Assembly (NCBI GenBank): GCA_018263005.1
Contig: JADFDH010000001.1
Span: 62,001 to 126,000 of the forward strand
Length of the DNA stretch: 64,000 bases
Direction of reading: 5' to 3'
Source of the DNA: Methanobacterium sp.
GTDB lineage: Archaea > Methanobacteriota > Methanobacteria > Methanobacteriales > Methanobacteriaceae
The position numbers were made by a program, and so were the translations under genes. Positions 16,926 to 26,863 of this stretch are shown piece after piece (within the stretch, counting starts at the first letter, position 1; every line of letters begins with the position of its first letter). A model generated the notes under the pieces. That model saw only the letters and a list, made by a program, of their open reading frames with translations, was not told the origin of the DNA and did not search any database.

Positions 16926-18498
16926 CTTCACCCTCGCTTTCCAATTCTATATTCTCATATTTAGCTCTGCGTGTAACTTTAGCTAACACGGTATCATATT
17001 CTGGTACGTCAGTTTCTGCAAGAAGAGCTGATTCACGGATAATCACCGGTACCAGGTTTTCAAATATTTTAGAACGTAAAGCCTCCTCTTTTGCTGCTTT
17101 TTTAGCTCTTATATATTTTTGTAGGCTTCTGGCAATTTTCATGGTGGCCTGCCGTACTTCATGGAGTATCTCAGCTTCAGGGGCTATACTCTGTTTTCCA
17201 GTGGATAAATAAGGCACATTAGTCGAAACGATGTTTACGAAAACGGTAATAGGTGCATTGTCCAGGTCCCGGATACCATATCGTTTCCAGTCAATACTCT
17301 TTAAAGCTTCTGTTATGGCACAGCTACCCTGATCAAAGGTTAAAGGCACTCGATTGGCGAATCTCATTATCTCTGCTTTTTTCTGTTCCCCCACCAATCT
17401 TCCGGAGTCTCCTCCATAAGAAATACCTGCTTCTATAACAAAGGCCACGCCTCCACGATATGTTTTTGGTTTACGGGTAGTGGTAGCGGAAAATTCAGGA
17501 TTTAAAATTTCTCTCATACCATTATCTATCTGCTCTTTACCTATGGGAATTAAACCGGAGGTGGGAGGTGCCATGAAATCCATCTGAGAGAAAAGGTCCA
17601 CGATCTTCTCTGCTTCCTCCCATTTCATATCTTTGGGTCTTTTGTTTAGATCAATTCCTGTGGCTTCTTCAATCTCATTAACCCTTTTGGTGGACATACG
17701 GGACAGGGAACTGGTTAATAGACTTCTGAATCTTCTTTTATCAGTATGTTTGGCCATGAATATTAAGTCATCAGCGGTAACTCCCCTAGGATGGGGTAGT
17801 ACTTCCTTGGGAAGTGGTGGTATGACATCGGTGGCTCGTTCGAATATGAATTTATGCCCCGTAGGGTCTCTGAATCTTATCTTCGCATGAGGATTGGCAA
17901 TCATGGTCCTTCTAATGTATTCGAAAGCGCCCTGTTCACTCAAGGAATAGGAGACATCTTTGAAGTGTAATTCTAAGGAAACCCCTGTATTATTAACTTC
18001 CACTCCTTTACTACTCAGGATGAGGCCTTGATTTTTTTTAACATCCATTTTAAAGGTCATTTCTACGCCTTTAAGTTTCTCACCCTCATAATAACCAGAA
18101 ACAACTTTAGCAGGTTTTCCTGTGGTCATCTGGGATAAGAGCACACATCCACTGCATCCCAATCCCTGTTGACCTCGGGACTGTATGTTCCTGAACTTTG
18201 ATCCGGCGAACATGGTACAGTAAACTTTAGTTATAAATTTTTTAGGAATTCCGGGTCCATTATCAGTATGTTTTAGTATGTAATGATCTTTATCAACTCT
18301 TTTGAGGTCTATGGTTATTTCTGGTTGTATCCCTGCTTCTTCAGCAGCGTCAAGGCTATTGGTGATCAACTCATGAAATACCATGGTTAAGGATCTTATC
18401 TTACCAGAAAATCCCAGCATCTGCTTATTTCTTCTGAAAAACTCTGATGCTGTTAGTTCCTTGAATTCCTCAAATAGTTCTGCTGCTTCTCTCTCCAA
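16918..18498 (-). CDS. top6B: DNA topoisomerase VI subunit B
   Basis: A 526-residue GHKL ATPase subunit. The ATP site is visible as HELITNSLDAAEEAG (N box, about residues 42-56), DNGPGIP (G1), and SRGQQGLGCSGC (G2). The transducer domain contains the switch lysine in STGKQSIAPE near residue 450. It ends in a strongly acidic tail. With top6A it forms the A2B2 type IIB enzyme that relaxes and decatenates DNA. Confidence 0.96.
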   Translation of the reverse strand: MEREAAELFEEFKELTASEFFRRNKQMLGFSGKIRSLTMVFHELITNSLDAAEEAGIQPEITIDLKRVDKDHYILKHTDNGPGIPKKFITKVYCTMFAGSKFRNIQSRGQQGLGCSGCVLLSQMTTGKPAKVVSGYYEGEKLKGVEMTFKMDVKKNQGLILSSKGVEVNNTGVSLELHFKDVSYSLSEQGAFEYIRRTMIANPHAKIRFRDPTGHKFIFERATDVIPPLPKEVLPHPRGVTADDLIFMAKHTDKRRFRSLLTSSLSRMSTKRVNEIEEATGIDLNKRPKDMKWEEAEKIVDLFSQMDFMAPPTSGLIPIGKEQIDNGMREILNPEFSATTTRKPKTYRGGVAFVIEAGISYGGDSGRLVGEQKKAEIMRFANRVPLTFDQGSCAITEALKSIDWKRYGIRDLDNAPITVFVNIVSTNVPYLSTGKQSIAPEAEILHEVRQATMKIARSLQKYIRAKKAAKEEALRSKIFENLVPVIIRESALLAETDVPEYDTVLAKVTRRAKYENIELESEGEDE

Positions 18499-18555
18499 AT
18501 AAAGCCTCCTTAAAATTAATTTAAATATCCATTTGATAAATCTAAATGATAAAAA

Positions 18556-19137
18556 CTACCTTAATAGAGATTTTTCGTCCTTTGCAATCTCTTTAAATTC
18601 TCTAATTTTCATTTCACGGCTTTTCTTCTCTAAAAACGCATAAACACTCTTATGTCTAGAACCGTGCAGGATCATATCCACTGCTTCCCGGGCTACCTGG
18701 ATGTGTTCAAAACTCCCGATTAGGGCGACAGTCTTACCGTACACTGATAAATCAACACCAGTCATATCTGTGATTATATCCCGTGTTCTCCCGTCCTTAC
18801 CGATTATTCTTCCTTTCTGTCTCAGAATGGCTTTTTTTGATTTCCCCACATAGTCAGGAAGGTTTATGATGTCCAGAATTACATCATCACTGATGAGTTT
18901 AATAGCCACTTCTGGATTAAAGCCCCTGCCAATGGCCTTTACCATATGCCGGGCCTTCCAAACAGATAATGGATCTTCTGTATCCGGGGTAGATTCTACC
19001 GAAACACTACCGGTTTCACTGTCAACATCTATTTTAGTTTGAGTTAACTTTTCAATCTCATCCTTACTAATCCCATGCTTTCCAATTAAAACCCCTACTC
19101 TTTCCCGGGGAATTTTCAGATATTCAGTATTGTTCAA
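18556..19137 (-). CDS. KH-domain RNA-binding protein, Pno1/Dim2 type
   Basis: About 193 residues with two KH domains. The GxxG loops are GKHG in VGVLIGKHGISKDEI near the N-terminus and GKDG in KGRIIGKDGRTRDI near residue 110. This is the archaeal relative of Pno1/Dim2, which acts in maturation of the small ribosomal subunit. The start is a TTG at 19137, behind GAGGTG; a TTG at 19152 overlaps that site. It is grouped with rio1 and aIF1A, both linked to small-subunit assembly or function. Confidence 0.9.
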   Translation of the reverse strand: MNNTEYLKIPRERVGVLIGKHGISKDEIEKLTQTKIDVDSETGSVSVESTPDTEDPLSVWKARHMVKAIGRGFNPEVAIKLISDDVILDIINLPDYVGKSKKAILRQKGRIIGKDGRTRDIITDMTGVDLSVYGKTVALIGSFEHIQVAREAVDMILHGSRHKSVYAFLEKKSREMKIREFKEIAKDEKSLLR

Positions 19138-19240
19138 ATATGTGCACCTCAAAAGATAATCTATGATGTATAATAAATAGGGTATAGTACTATAGACCCA
19201 TGATTATATTAAATATCCCCTATAATAAACTTTTCTATCC

Positions 19241-20008
19241 TCATAAATCCATAATTTTACTTTTTACCTCATCTTCAGATAGTTTAATACCTAATTTTTT
19301 AAAATCCTTTAAAAGATTAACAATATCTCTATTTAAAAGCTCCTCTGCTATGGGATGATCCACAACGACACCTTGAGAAATATCAATTATAACCGGTTCA
19401 TCCCCGTTCATTAAAATATTAAAACCAGATAAATCGCCATGAACCAGTTTAGCATTATTATATAGAATCTTAATATAATTTAATAATTGATCAAAGGTTT
19501 TCTGTGGGTTAGTAATATTTGCGTCTTTTAATAAGGGTGCAGGATTTCCCTCTTCATCGCCTATAAATTCCATAATCAATATGTTGTTTTTGGCGATGAT
19601 AGGACGAGGAACCCTAACTCCATATTCACATGATCTTTTAAGATTTCTGAATTCCTTATTAACCCATACGTTCACCATTTGGCGCTTGTTACTAGTATTA
19701 ACCTTGAATCTGGGGTCTCCCTGGATGTAATCTTGCATCTTTTTAAAATCAGAGGTTGTAATCCTGTATATTTTGACAGCTACAAATTCATCTTCGTCAG
19801 TTATTCCTTTAAACACGTTAGCTTCTTTTCCTGTACTTATGGCGCCGTTTAATATCTTTAGATATCCCTGATTAGCCAGTTTGTAGAGTGTTTCCAGTGT
19901 CCTTTTATCAAACACCTCACTGCCCACTCTCCTATCAGCATCGCTTTTAATGCGTTTTTCTGATAGCATTTTTCTAAGATCTTCATCTGCCTTAGATATT
20001 TTTGACAT
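19241..20008 (-). CDS. rio1: Rio1-type serine protein kinase
   Basis: About 255 residues with the RIO kinase fold. A glycine-rich loop replacement appears as ISTGKEANVFKG, the VAVKIY lysine follows, the hinge lies in ILIMEFIGDEEG, the catalytic loop is LVHGDLSGFNILM and the metal aspartate is in VIIDISQGV. The STGKEA and HGDLS patterns fit Rio1 rather than Rio2, and no N-terminal winged helix is present. It likely acts in late 30S maturation. The ATG at 20008 follows GGTTAAG; a GTG at 20017 is in frame. Confidence 0.92.
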   Translation of the reverse strand: MSKISKADEDLRKMLSEKRIKSDADRRVGSEVFDKRTLETLYKLANQGYLKILNGAISTGKEANVFKGITDEDEFVAVKIYRITTSDFKKMQDYIQGDPRFKVNTSNKRQMVNVWVNKEFRNLKRSCEYGVRVPRPIIAKNNILIMEFIGDEEGNPAPLLKDANITNPQKTFDQLLNYIKILYNNAKLVHGDLSGFNILMNGDEPVIIDISQGVVVDHPIAEELLNRDIVNLLKDFKKLGIKLSEDEVKSKIMDL

Positions 20009-20113
20009 CTTAACCACAAAAGAAGCAAAATTTAGCTATAATGCACTGATTAATAATTCCTATTATGGATTTACAGTTAAAATTAGATATTAGAATAATA
20101 AAGATAGGATAAT

Positions 20114-20419
20114 CTATAGTTTAAGGTAACCTCGGCGTTCTAACCAGTTAGATTCAGTACGGGTGTATCTCCAGATGATATCTGCTTTTTCATCACTCTG
20201 AAATTCCCATGGTTTTATCAGAACCACGTCTCCTTCCCTGATCCATATCCTTTTTTTCATCTTTCCAGGTATCCGGCCCAGCCTTATTTTACCATCGGTA
20301 CATCTAACCTTAAGCTTACCGTGACCCATAATTTGCTCAACAACACCAGGTATCTCCCCTTTCCTGGGAGTTCTGACCCTTCTTATTTCCTGAGTATCAT
20401 GTCCATGACCTTTCCTCAA
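20114..20419 (-). CDS. eif1A: translation initiation factor aIF1A
   Basis: A 101-residue OB-fold protein. The core strands GVVEQIMGHGKLKVRCTDGKIRLGRIPG and the KKRIWIREGDVVLIKPWEF region match eIF1A, which binds the A site of the small subunit during initiation. It starts at TTG behind GGAGGAGA, at the head of the minus-strand run aIF1A, rio1, KH protein, top6B, top6A, gap. The N-terminus is basic, as in the family. Confidence 0.95.
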   Translation of the reverse strand: MRKGHGHDTQEIRRVRTPRKGEIPGVVEQIMGHGKLKVRCTDGKIRLGRIPGKMKKRIWIREGDVVLIKPWEFQSDEKADIIWRYTRTESNWLERRGYLKL

Positions 20420-20637
20420 ACACTCTCCTCCTATATATTTAACATCAATTTAGAAACCGTTTATCATCATAAAAATTTTTTAATACGAATACCAGCTTCT
20501 TATTTATATAGTATTTTAGTGTATATAAAAAAGAGTATTAATTCATCAGATATCTTTGTGAAGATCCAGTGGAATCCATATTAAGCATCATGTAATTTAT
20601 ACTTTTTAAGATAAATAATATTTTCAATGTGATCAAC

Positions 20638-21873
20638 ATGGGAAAGGAATTTCTAAAAATAAAAGACCCGGAAGATGCCCAAAAAATCATAGCAGAACTT
20701 CCAATAAACAAAAAAGTGGAAAAAGTACCATTAGATGAGGCCTATAAAAGGGTTCTTGCCGAGGACATATATGCATCAATTAATCTACCTCCTTTCAGAC
20801 GGGCAGCTATGGATGGTTATGCATTACAGTCAAAAGACACCTTCCACGCATCAGAAGATGAACCAGTCACTTTAAAAAATATAGGCGGGGTGACGGCCGG
20901 TCAGATCCCCGGAGGTGAGGTTATCACTGGAACCTGTATGGAAGTAAGTACCGGTGCTCCCATCCCAGAAGGGGCCGATGCGGTGGTTATGATAGAATAC
21001 ACTGAAAAAAAGGGTGAGAATGTTCTGATATTTGAAGGTGTGGCTTTAAATGCTAATATAACTAATGAAGGCTCAGATATTATGGAGGGAGGACTATTAC
21101 TCTCTCAGGGCGCCTTAATTACTTCGGACAAAATTGGAGTTTTAAGTGCCATCGGTCTTGAGGAAGTAGCGGTTTACACCCAACCACGGGTTGCAGTCAT
21201 CTCTACTGGAAATGAGATTATAAAACACCACCAAAGTTTGGAATATGGGAAAATATACGATATCAATTCTTATACCATTTCTAATGCGGTGAAATCATGT
21301 GGCTGCATCCCCATTCATTCTGATATTGTTAAAGATGATTATGATTCATTAAAAAGTTCAATTGAAAAATATAAAGATGCAGATATTATTATAACATCAG
21401 GAGGGACTTCAGCTGGTACTGGTGATAATTTAAGAACGGTTTTAGATGAATTAGGGGAAGTTTTAATTCATGGAATAGCTGTAAAGCCAGGTAAACCAAC
21501 CATAATCGGTTTAATAGAAGATGACGGTGAAGAAAAAATAATATTCGGTCTACCAGGGTACCCCGTATCTGCTTTAATGATATTTAGAGTTTTCATAACT
21601 CCCTTCCTTAGAAAAATAGCATCCCTACCTGATTTTGAAGAGGAGAGAAAATTAGCCACCTTAAAAATATCCAGAAGGTACATATCCGCCAGGGGAAGAA
21701 GGCAATACTTGCTGGTTAAAATCAAAAACAACGAAGCCCATCCTATCTTGAAGGATTCTGGTGCCATAACATCATTAGCAGAAGCAGATGGTTACATCCT
21801 GATCCCTAAAAATGTGGAGATCATAGAAGAGGGAAGTGAGGTGGATGTTTATTCATTAGAAATAGGATTATAA
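20638..21873 (+). CDS. moeA: molybdopterin molybdenumtransferase
   Basis: A 411-residue MoeA that inserts molybdate (or tungstate) into adenylylated molybdopterin, needed for formylmethanofuran dehydrogenase in methanogens. Visible are LPPFRRAAMDGYAL, the VSTGAPIPEGADAVVMIE motif, the MoCF motif TSGGTSAGTGDN, and GLPGYPVSALM. The ATG at 20638 follows GTGATC, the usual ribosome site here. No second, MoaB/Mog-like gene is adjacent. It is divergent from the aIF1A run. Confidence 0.93.
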   Translation: MGKEFLKIKDPEDAQKIIAELPINKKVEKVPLDEAYKRVLAEDIYASINLPPFRRAAMDGYALQSKDTFHASEDEPVTLKNIGGVTAGQIPGGEVITGTCMEVSTGAPIPEGADAVVMIEYTEKKGENVLIFEGVALNANITNEGSDIMEGGLLLSQGALITSDKIGVLSAIGLEEVAVYTQPRVAVISTGNEIIKHHQSLEYGKIYDINSYTISNAVKSCGCIPIHSDIVKDDYDSLKSSIEKYKDADIIITSGGTSAGTGDNLRTVLDELGEVLIHGIAVKPGKPTIIGLIEDDGEEKIIFGLPGYPVSALMIFRVFITPFLRKIASLPDFEEERKLATLKISRRYISARGRRQYLLVKIKNNEAHPILKDSGAITSLAEADGYILIPKNVEIIEEGSEVDVYSLEIGL

Positions 21874-21981
21874 AGAAAATCAAAGGATAATTTTTTTAAA
21901 TTTCTTTATTTAATCCTCTCTGATCATCGACTTAATTATTAGGGGCTAAATTATTAAACAAGATCAATCTAATTATGGAAT

Positions 21982-22122
21982 ATGGGCATTTTAGAAACCA
22001 TAGCTAACTGGATATTTACCTGGGCCACTATACTGATCTGGATTATCATTCTTATAATTGTCATAGGATTTGCTATATATGGTATAGTTAAGCTTAAAAA
22101 CCGCTTAAAGAAATCCAAATGA
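21982..22122 (+). CDS. 46-residue single-helix membrane protein
   Basis: A short frame with one long hydrophobic helix from about residue 9 to 36, rich in Ile and Trp, followed by a basic tail (KLKNRLKKSK). This is the layout of a small inner-membrane peptide with its C-terminus inside. The ribosome site is weak. A second frame of the same size and type lies at 53492. No known family is recognised. Confidence 0.45.
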   Translation: MGILETIANWIFTWATILIWIIILIIVIGFAIYGIVKLKNRLKKSK

Positions 22123-22209
22123 TTAGTTTCCATAAAAATGAGTCAATTGACAATTCAATTAGATTTTAAAATTCCAGAAATAGAAATATATTTAAATCAA
22201 ATTTTTTAA

Positions 22210-22938
22210 TTAATAAACATCAAAAAGATCCCCTAAAACCACTTTTTCATCAGTTTTTATCAGATGGGGAATTTTACCAATTATGCCAGCTGATTCACCA
22301 ACGATCACCATCACCCCCCGCAAATATTCACGGAAGTCATCAGCCCGGGAGAGACCGTTTCCCACTGCATCACTGTCCAAGGACCCTTTAGCTTCATTGG
22401 CTATTGATGTTGCCAATGCATCTGCTATACTGGCTTCATCTGCAAATATGGTGACTGAATTTGCTCTGCCGAAACTTACAGAGTGTCCCACGGTTCCGGA
22501 GGACGTGCAAACACCTAGGGGTGTCTTTTTATGATTTATCCGAAATCCTATCCTCCCCGAAAGTGATGATTCCCCTGCGTATAATCCAATATTCACATCT
22601 TTATTAGTTTTAAGGGCCACATCACCCCCATTATCTACTATGGCATTCTGGGCTCCTTCTCTTATGAGGAAACCCATAGAAAGCTGGGATATGGTACCGG
22701 CCACCGCAGCCATAGGGCCTACCTCAGCTTTTCTAGCGGCACGGGCCATTATCTTAACAATGAGAGGTGCATCCTCGATAATAAGTGGTTCGAAACTGAT
22801 TAAAAAATCTCCATTTCTGGTTATATAATTTTTAAGCTCTTTGCGCTGTTTAAGAATATAATAGTATAATCTATTATTTTCCAGGTCAGTTTTCAAGGTG
22901 ATGTTGGTCTCTTCAATGGAAATTTTTTCGGTGATCAT
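22210..22938 (-). CDS. UPF0280 family protein (ApbE-like fold)
   Basis: About 242 residues of the UPF0280 family found across methanogens. Marks include MARAARKAEVGPMAAVAGTISQ, NAIVDNGGDVAL, VCTSSGTVGHSVSFG and the ATFAD-type segment VTIFADEASIADALATSIANEA. The fold is related to ApbE FMN transferase/thiamine-biosynthesis proteins, so a flavin-linked role is possible but not shown. I prefer the ATG at 22938 to the TTG at 22941. Confidence 0.85.
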   Translation of the reverse strand: MITEKISIEETNITLKTDLENNRLYYYILKQRKELKNYITRNGDFLISFEPLIIEDAPLIVKIMARAARKAEVGPMAAVAGTISQLSMGFLIREGAQNAIVDNGGDVALKTNKDVNIGLYAGESSLSGRIGFRINHKKTPLGVCTSSGTVGHSVSFGRANSVTIFADEASIADALATSIANEAKGSLDSDAVGNGLSRADDFREYLRGVMVIVGESAGIIGKIPHLIKTDEKVVLGDLFDVY

Positions 22939-23078
22939 CAATCTTTATTTGTTAAATTTCCTTATAATATACCTTATAATAAAAAAAGTTTTATAGGGTT
23001 CGAGTTAACCTAAGAACAATATTCCTGTTTAATAATAATAAAAATAATTAAGAAAAATTTAATCTGGAGATAAAAAAA

Positions 23079-23681
23079 ATGGATGATGATAGAAGAGCTT
23101 CCTATATGGGTGAAAAAGTTTTATTTGAGACCCGGCCCAGATCCCCACTATATTTAGGATCAACCATTTTCAAGATCATCATCCTGTTCCTATTGCTCTA
23201 TTTCTTTAGATCAATCCTGGCCTTAACTGCAACAGTACAGTATGAATTAGTAAATTATATACAGATCCCTCTGGTTACCTGGACAGCTTACTTCTTACTG
23301 TTGGTGTTATTTTTACTATTTCTGTGGATACTTTGGGAGATTGCTAACTGGAGAGCTACCCAATACATACTCACCACCCAGAGGGTAATGATTAAAAAGG
23401 GAATATTTAGGAAAAGAAAGATTTATATGCCCTATAATATGATTCAGGATATAAATATATCCCAGGGACTTCTGGAAAGGCTTTTTAAAGCGGGTGATAT
23501 AGAAATATCCGGCGGACATGAACATACCCAGGTAGTGATAGAAGATACTCCCAATCCATCACGGATGGAAAATACCATAAATAGGCTGATGCAGGGAGAA
23601 GATATTGGTTTCAGGAAATATAAAAGAACAGAAGACCAGAGATCAGTAATTAAGGAATATGATAAGAAATTCAAATTATGA
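23079..23681 (+). CDS. membrane-anchored bacterial PH-like (bPH2) domain protein
   Basis: A 200-residue protein. GEKVLFETRPRSPLYLG precedes two membrane helices (about residues 30-50 and 62-85). A PH-like domain follows, with TQYILTTQRVMIKKGIFRKRK, IPYNMIQDINISQ-like and LFKAGDIEISGG segments diagnostic of the DUF304/bPH2 family. Function of these proteins is unknown. GGAGA precedes the ATG. It is 85 bases upstream of trkH on the same strand, but nothing ties it to potassium transport beyond position. Confidence 0.82.
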   Translation: MDDDRRASYMGEKVLFETRPRSPLYLGSTIFKIIILFLLLYFFRSILALTATVQYELVNYIQIPLVTWTAYFLLLVLFLLFLWILWEIANWRATQYILTTQRVMIKKGIFRKRKIYMPYNMIQDINISQGLLERLFKAGDIEISGGHEHTQVVIEDTPNPSRMENTINRLMQGEDIGFRKYKRTEDQRSVIKEYDKKFKL

Positions 23682-23765
23682 TAATAAAAATTATGATTAA
23701 TTTTATATTTTAGAAGGCAGTACTAAACTATTTAAACTGTTAATCATGATAATCTATGGGATAAG

Positions 23766-25205
23766 ATGAAAATTACTGTAGGTAAAAGAGATCTTCTTTT
23801 AATATCCAACCCATTAGGCATTATAATGCAGGGAATAGGTGTAGTTGTTTTAACACCCCTAATCATAGCCCTTATTTATGGTGAACCAGATTATATCAGT
23901 TTTATTGGTTGCGGATTATTTTCCATTGCTTTAGGGTTTTTACTAAGAAAAGTACCCTTTGATGAAAGGAGATTAAGACTAAGACATGGGATGTTGATAG
24001 CTGGCCTGGCCTGGCTTTGGGCGGCGTTAATTGGTGGAATTTGTTTAATGTTCACTACCAATATTGACTTTTTAAATGCCTATTTTGAAAGCATGTCAGC
24101 CTGGAGTGGTAGTGGTTTAACTATATTTGCCGATGTAGAGATATTACCCAATTCTGTTTTATTTTTAAGAAGTATACAACAATGGGTAGGAGGATTAGGG
24201 GTGGTTATAATGGTTATTGGTATTTTAATAAGGCCTGGAACCACTGCTTCGCGTCTGTATAAATCGGAAGCACGTGAAGAGAAAATAAAACCCAGCATAA
24301 CCAATACGGTGAAGACTATCTGGTGGATATATCTCTTGTACACCATCTTAGGAATAGTACTATATATACTGGCAGGTATGCCTCTTTTCGATGCTATAAA
24401 TAATACATTCACCAATCTCTCCACAGGGGGTATGTCAATTAAAAATAACAATATTGGGGCCTATGGAAGCGACCTGATTACAATTATAACCATGGTTTTA
24501 ATGATTTTAGGTGGTACAAGTTTTTTAGTCCATTATAAAGCATTGAAGGGTAAGTTCAGGGATGTTATTCGTGATGTGCAGTTACAAGCTATGATTATTA
24601 TAGTAACCTTATTTTCCATACTTCTCATTGTATATGCAAATTTTACCAGTTTAAACGCTGTTTTTTATGTTGTTTCGGCCCTGAGTTGCACAGGTTCAAA
24701 TACTCTGCCGGTTAGCTCTATGGAAGCCTGGATAGATTATGCTAAGGTGGTTTTGATCATCGCCATGATCATTGGAATGGCCGCTGGATCAACAACCGGT
24801 GCTTTGAAGCTTATAAGGGTTGTTACTTTAATTAAAGGGATATACTGGGAAATAAGAAGAATTCTTTCTCCTGAGGGATCAGTTATTTCCAGAAAAATTG
24901 GTGGGAAATCTGTAGGGGATATAGAGATTAGGGAAGCAGGAAGCTATACCTTTATATATTTATTATTTGTTTTTATCAGTTGGCTGGTTTTATTGCAGTA
25001 TGGTTACGGTGGAGTAGACTCTCTTTTTGAAGTTGCATCAGCTCAGGGTAATGTGGGGCTTTCTATGGGTATAGTATCCTATGATATGCCTGATGTTGCT
25101 CAAATTTTCCTAATTTTCAATATGTGGATTGGAAGAATTGAAATCATACCTGCACTGCTTTTATTTATGATTTTTGCTGATCAGTTTAAGAGACTCAAAA
25201 GGTAA
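23766..25205 (+). CDS. trkH: TrkH family potassium uptake channel subunit
   Basis: A 479-residue membrane protein with the four pore loops of the Trk/Ktr/HKT superfamily. Visible are SAWSGSGLTIFADVE (first filter), TFTNLSTGGMSIKN (second), SALSCTGSNTLPVSS (third) and SAQGNVGLSMGIVS (fourth); GMAAGSTTGALKL marks the intramembrane loop that gates the channel. The gene lies 57 bases before its regulatory subunit TrkA. Confidence 0.93.
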   Translation: MKITVGKRDLLLISNPLGIIMQGIGVVVLTPLIIALIYGEPDYISFIGCGLFSIALGFLLRKVPFDERRLRLRHGMLIAGLAWLWAALIGGICLMFTTNIDFLNAYFESMSAWSGSGLTIFADVEILPNSVLFLRSIQQWVGGLGVVIMVIGILIRPGTTASRLYKSEAREEKIKPSITNTVKTIWWIYLLYTILGIVLYILAGMPLFDAINNTFTNLSTGGMSIKNNNIGAYGSDLITIITMVLMILGGTSFLVHYKALKGKFRDVIRDVQLQAMIIIVTLFSILLIVYANFTSLNAVFYVVSALSCTGSNTLPVSSMEAWIDYAKVVLIIAMIIGMAAGSTTGALKLIRVVTLIKGIYWEIRRILSPEGSVISRKIGGKSVGDIEIREAGSYTFIYLLFVFISWLVLLQYGYGGVDSLFEVASAQGNVGLSMGIVSYDMPDVAQIFLIFNMWIGRIEIIPALLLFMIFADQFKRLKR

Positions 25206-25262
25206 ATAATTTAAGTCAAGAGTTCCTATTGTTGCTTAGAAATATTTTTGAGGTAACGTATT

Positions 25263-25964
25263 ATGAACGTGATCATCATGGGTGGGGGAAGAGTAGGTCT
25301 TAATCTATCCTCATTTTTAATATCAGATGGTCATGATGTTACTTTAATTGAAAATGATGAAAATAAATGTGTTGAAATAGCTTCAGAGCTTGATGCTACA
25401 GTAATATGTGGTAATGGGACTGATATCCATACTCTGGAAGAATCCAATGTGGAAGATGCTGATGTATTTGTAGCTGCCACTGGATGTGATGAATCCAATC
25501 TCCTGGCATGTATTCTGGTTAATGATCTAGACATAACTAAGGTAATTTCTCGGGTGAGCGATCCTAATCATGCGGAAGCCTTTAAAAAGGTAGGTATAAA
25601 TACAGTCATAAACCCTGAATTAACAGCAGCCAGTTATGTAGAAAGACTAATAATACAGCCAAAAATCGCAGATCTTGCAGTTTTAGGGAGGGGAGATGCG
25701 GAATTATTAGATTTTACCCTTGAAGAAGGAGATTTTACAGGTAAAAAAATTGGAGAAGTCAGTCCAACCGATAATTTCATAATAGTGGCTGTGTATTCTA
25801 ATGGAAACATCACCATCCCCACACCAGATACTGTATTAAATCCTGGTGTTAAAATATCAGTTCTAGTCAAAACTAAATATGCACAGGAAGTTATGAAAAG
25901 ATTCACCAAAGAATTACAAGTTTATGAGAATTATTACCAGACATTAAGATTCAACCGAACTTAA
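25263..25964 (+). CDS. trkA: Trk potassium transport regulatory subunit TrkA
   Basis: A 233-residue cytoplasmic protein. An N-terminal RCK/TrkA-N domain has the dinucleotide-binding loop IIMGGGRVGLNLSSFL and the acidic end of strand two (TLIENDENKC), followed by DADVFVAATGCDESNLLAC. A C-terminal TrkA-C domain runs from about residue 140 to 220. It binds nucleotides and controls opening of TrkH, encoded just upstream in the same operon. Confidence 0.93.
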   Translation: MNVIIMGGGRVGLNLSSFLISDGHDVTLIENDENKCVEIASELDATVICGNGTDIHTLEESNVEDADVFVAATGCDESNLLACILVNDLDITKVISRVSDPNHAEAFKKVGINTVINPELTAASYVERLIIQPKIADLAVLGRGDAELLDFTLEEGDFTGKKIGEVSPTDNFIIVAVYSNGNITIPTPDTVLNPGVKISVLVKTKYAQEVMKRFTKELQVYENYYQTLRFNRT

Positions 25965-26025
25965 AAAAAATTACTATTTTTTTTATCCAGATTTATTTTT
26001 AGAATAATACCATTTTAGATATTTA

Positions 26026-26615
26026 TTATATCAGCCCTTTCAGGAGAATAATAATTTCAATACCAAACAGTATAAGGGGGAAAATTAGATGACCGTATTT
26101 CCCAATTTTATCCCCTAAAATTCTGTTATCGACTAATTTGAAACTGAATAAACACCATAATCCAGTCATAACCAGGAATAAGAATATAACCTGCATAGTT
26201 TCAAGAAAACCCAACCCTGCAAATAATGGAGCATAAACTCCAATATTATCCCCGTCATTGGCAAAAGTCACCATGGCAACCTGTAAAAATTTATGATTGG
26301 TCTCATATTTTTTATCTGAGCCTTTAACTATGTTATTCATTCCTTTGGAATCTTTAGATTGATTTAATAGATTTCTAATCCCTGTAGTTATAGGTATTAA
26401 GCCGAGAAGACCTATTAAATAACCGGACAATATCAACTGTTAAAAATAGGCCAGAGAACTTATAAGAATCAATAAAATCATACCTACTGTCCTAGGACCA
26501 CATGTCTGGTGGGGATGTCTTCCCGGCTAAAGAAGGCCATCAGTGCAAATAAATCATCGAGATTTGTGGATATGAATGCTGTTGAAGTAATGATGATCAA
26601 GAAGATTGTGTTCAT
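26026..26615 (-). pseudogene. cadmium-resistance (CadD)-type transporter, broken
   Basis: From an ATG at 26615 the frame gives the CadD-like start with STNLDDLFALMAFFS and RHVVLGQ, then stops at TAG (26484-26486). Removing that stop needs one inserted base; the frame then continues through YF until an in-frame TAA at 26440-26442, after which the remainder (SGYLIGLLGLIPI, ANDGDNIGVYAPLF) is intact to 26026. Total length 590 is 3n+2, fitting one lost base. Two lesions make a base-calling error less likely than real decay. The intact protein would have about 196 residues. Confidence 0.8.
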
Positions 26616-26863
26616 ATCATACCCTCTAAATTCAATGTTAAAATTATTATCCTATAAAATCACAATAAATTTTAAAGGAATATTTTAAGATAATACATCT
26701 AAAACATAAAAAATAGAATATGATAATATCATGTAACAATTAAGATAAGATATGTAGTAAATATTTAATTTTATATTAAATTTTAAGTTCCAAAAATTCT
26801 GTTTACTAAAAGCAGAGTTTAAAAAATAATTATTAACATATAAAAATATTTAAACACGATAAA

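Noticed and set aside
22996..23012. GGTTCGAGTTAACC, resembling a tRNA T arm
   Set aside because: The stem has only four pairs and a six-base loop, and no acceptor, D or anticodon arms can be found around it.
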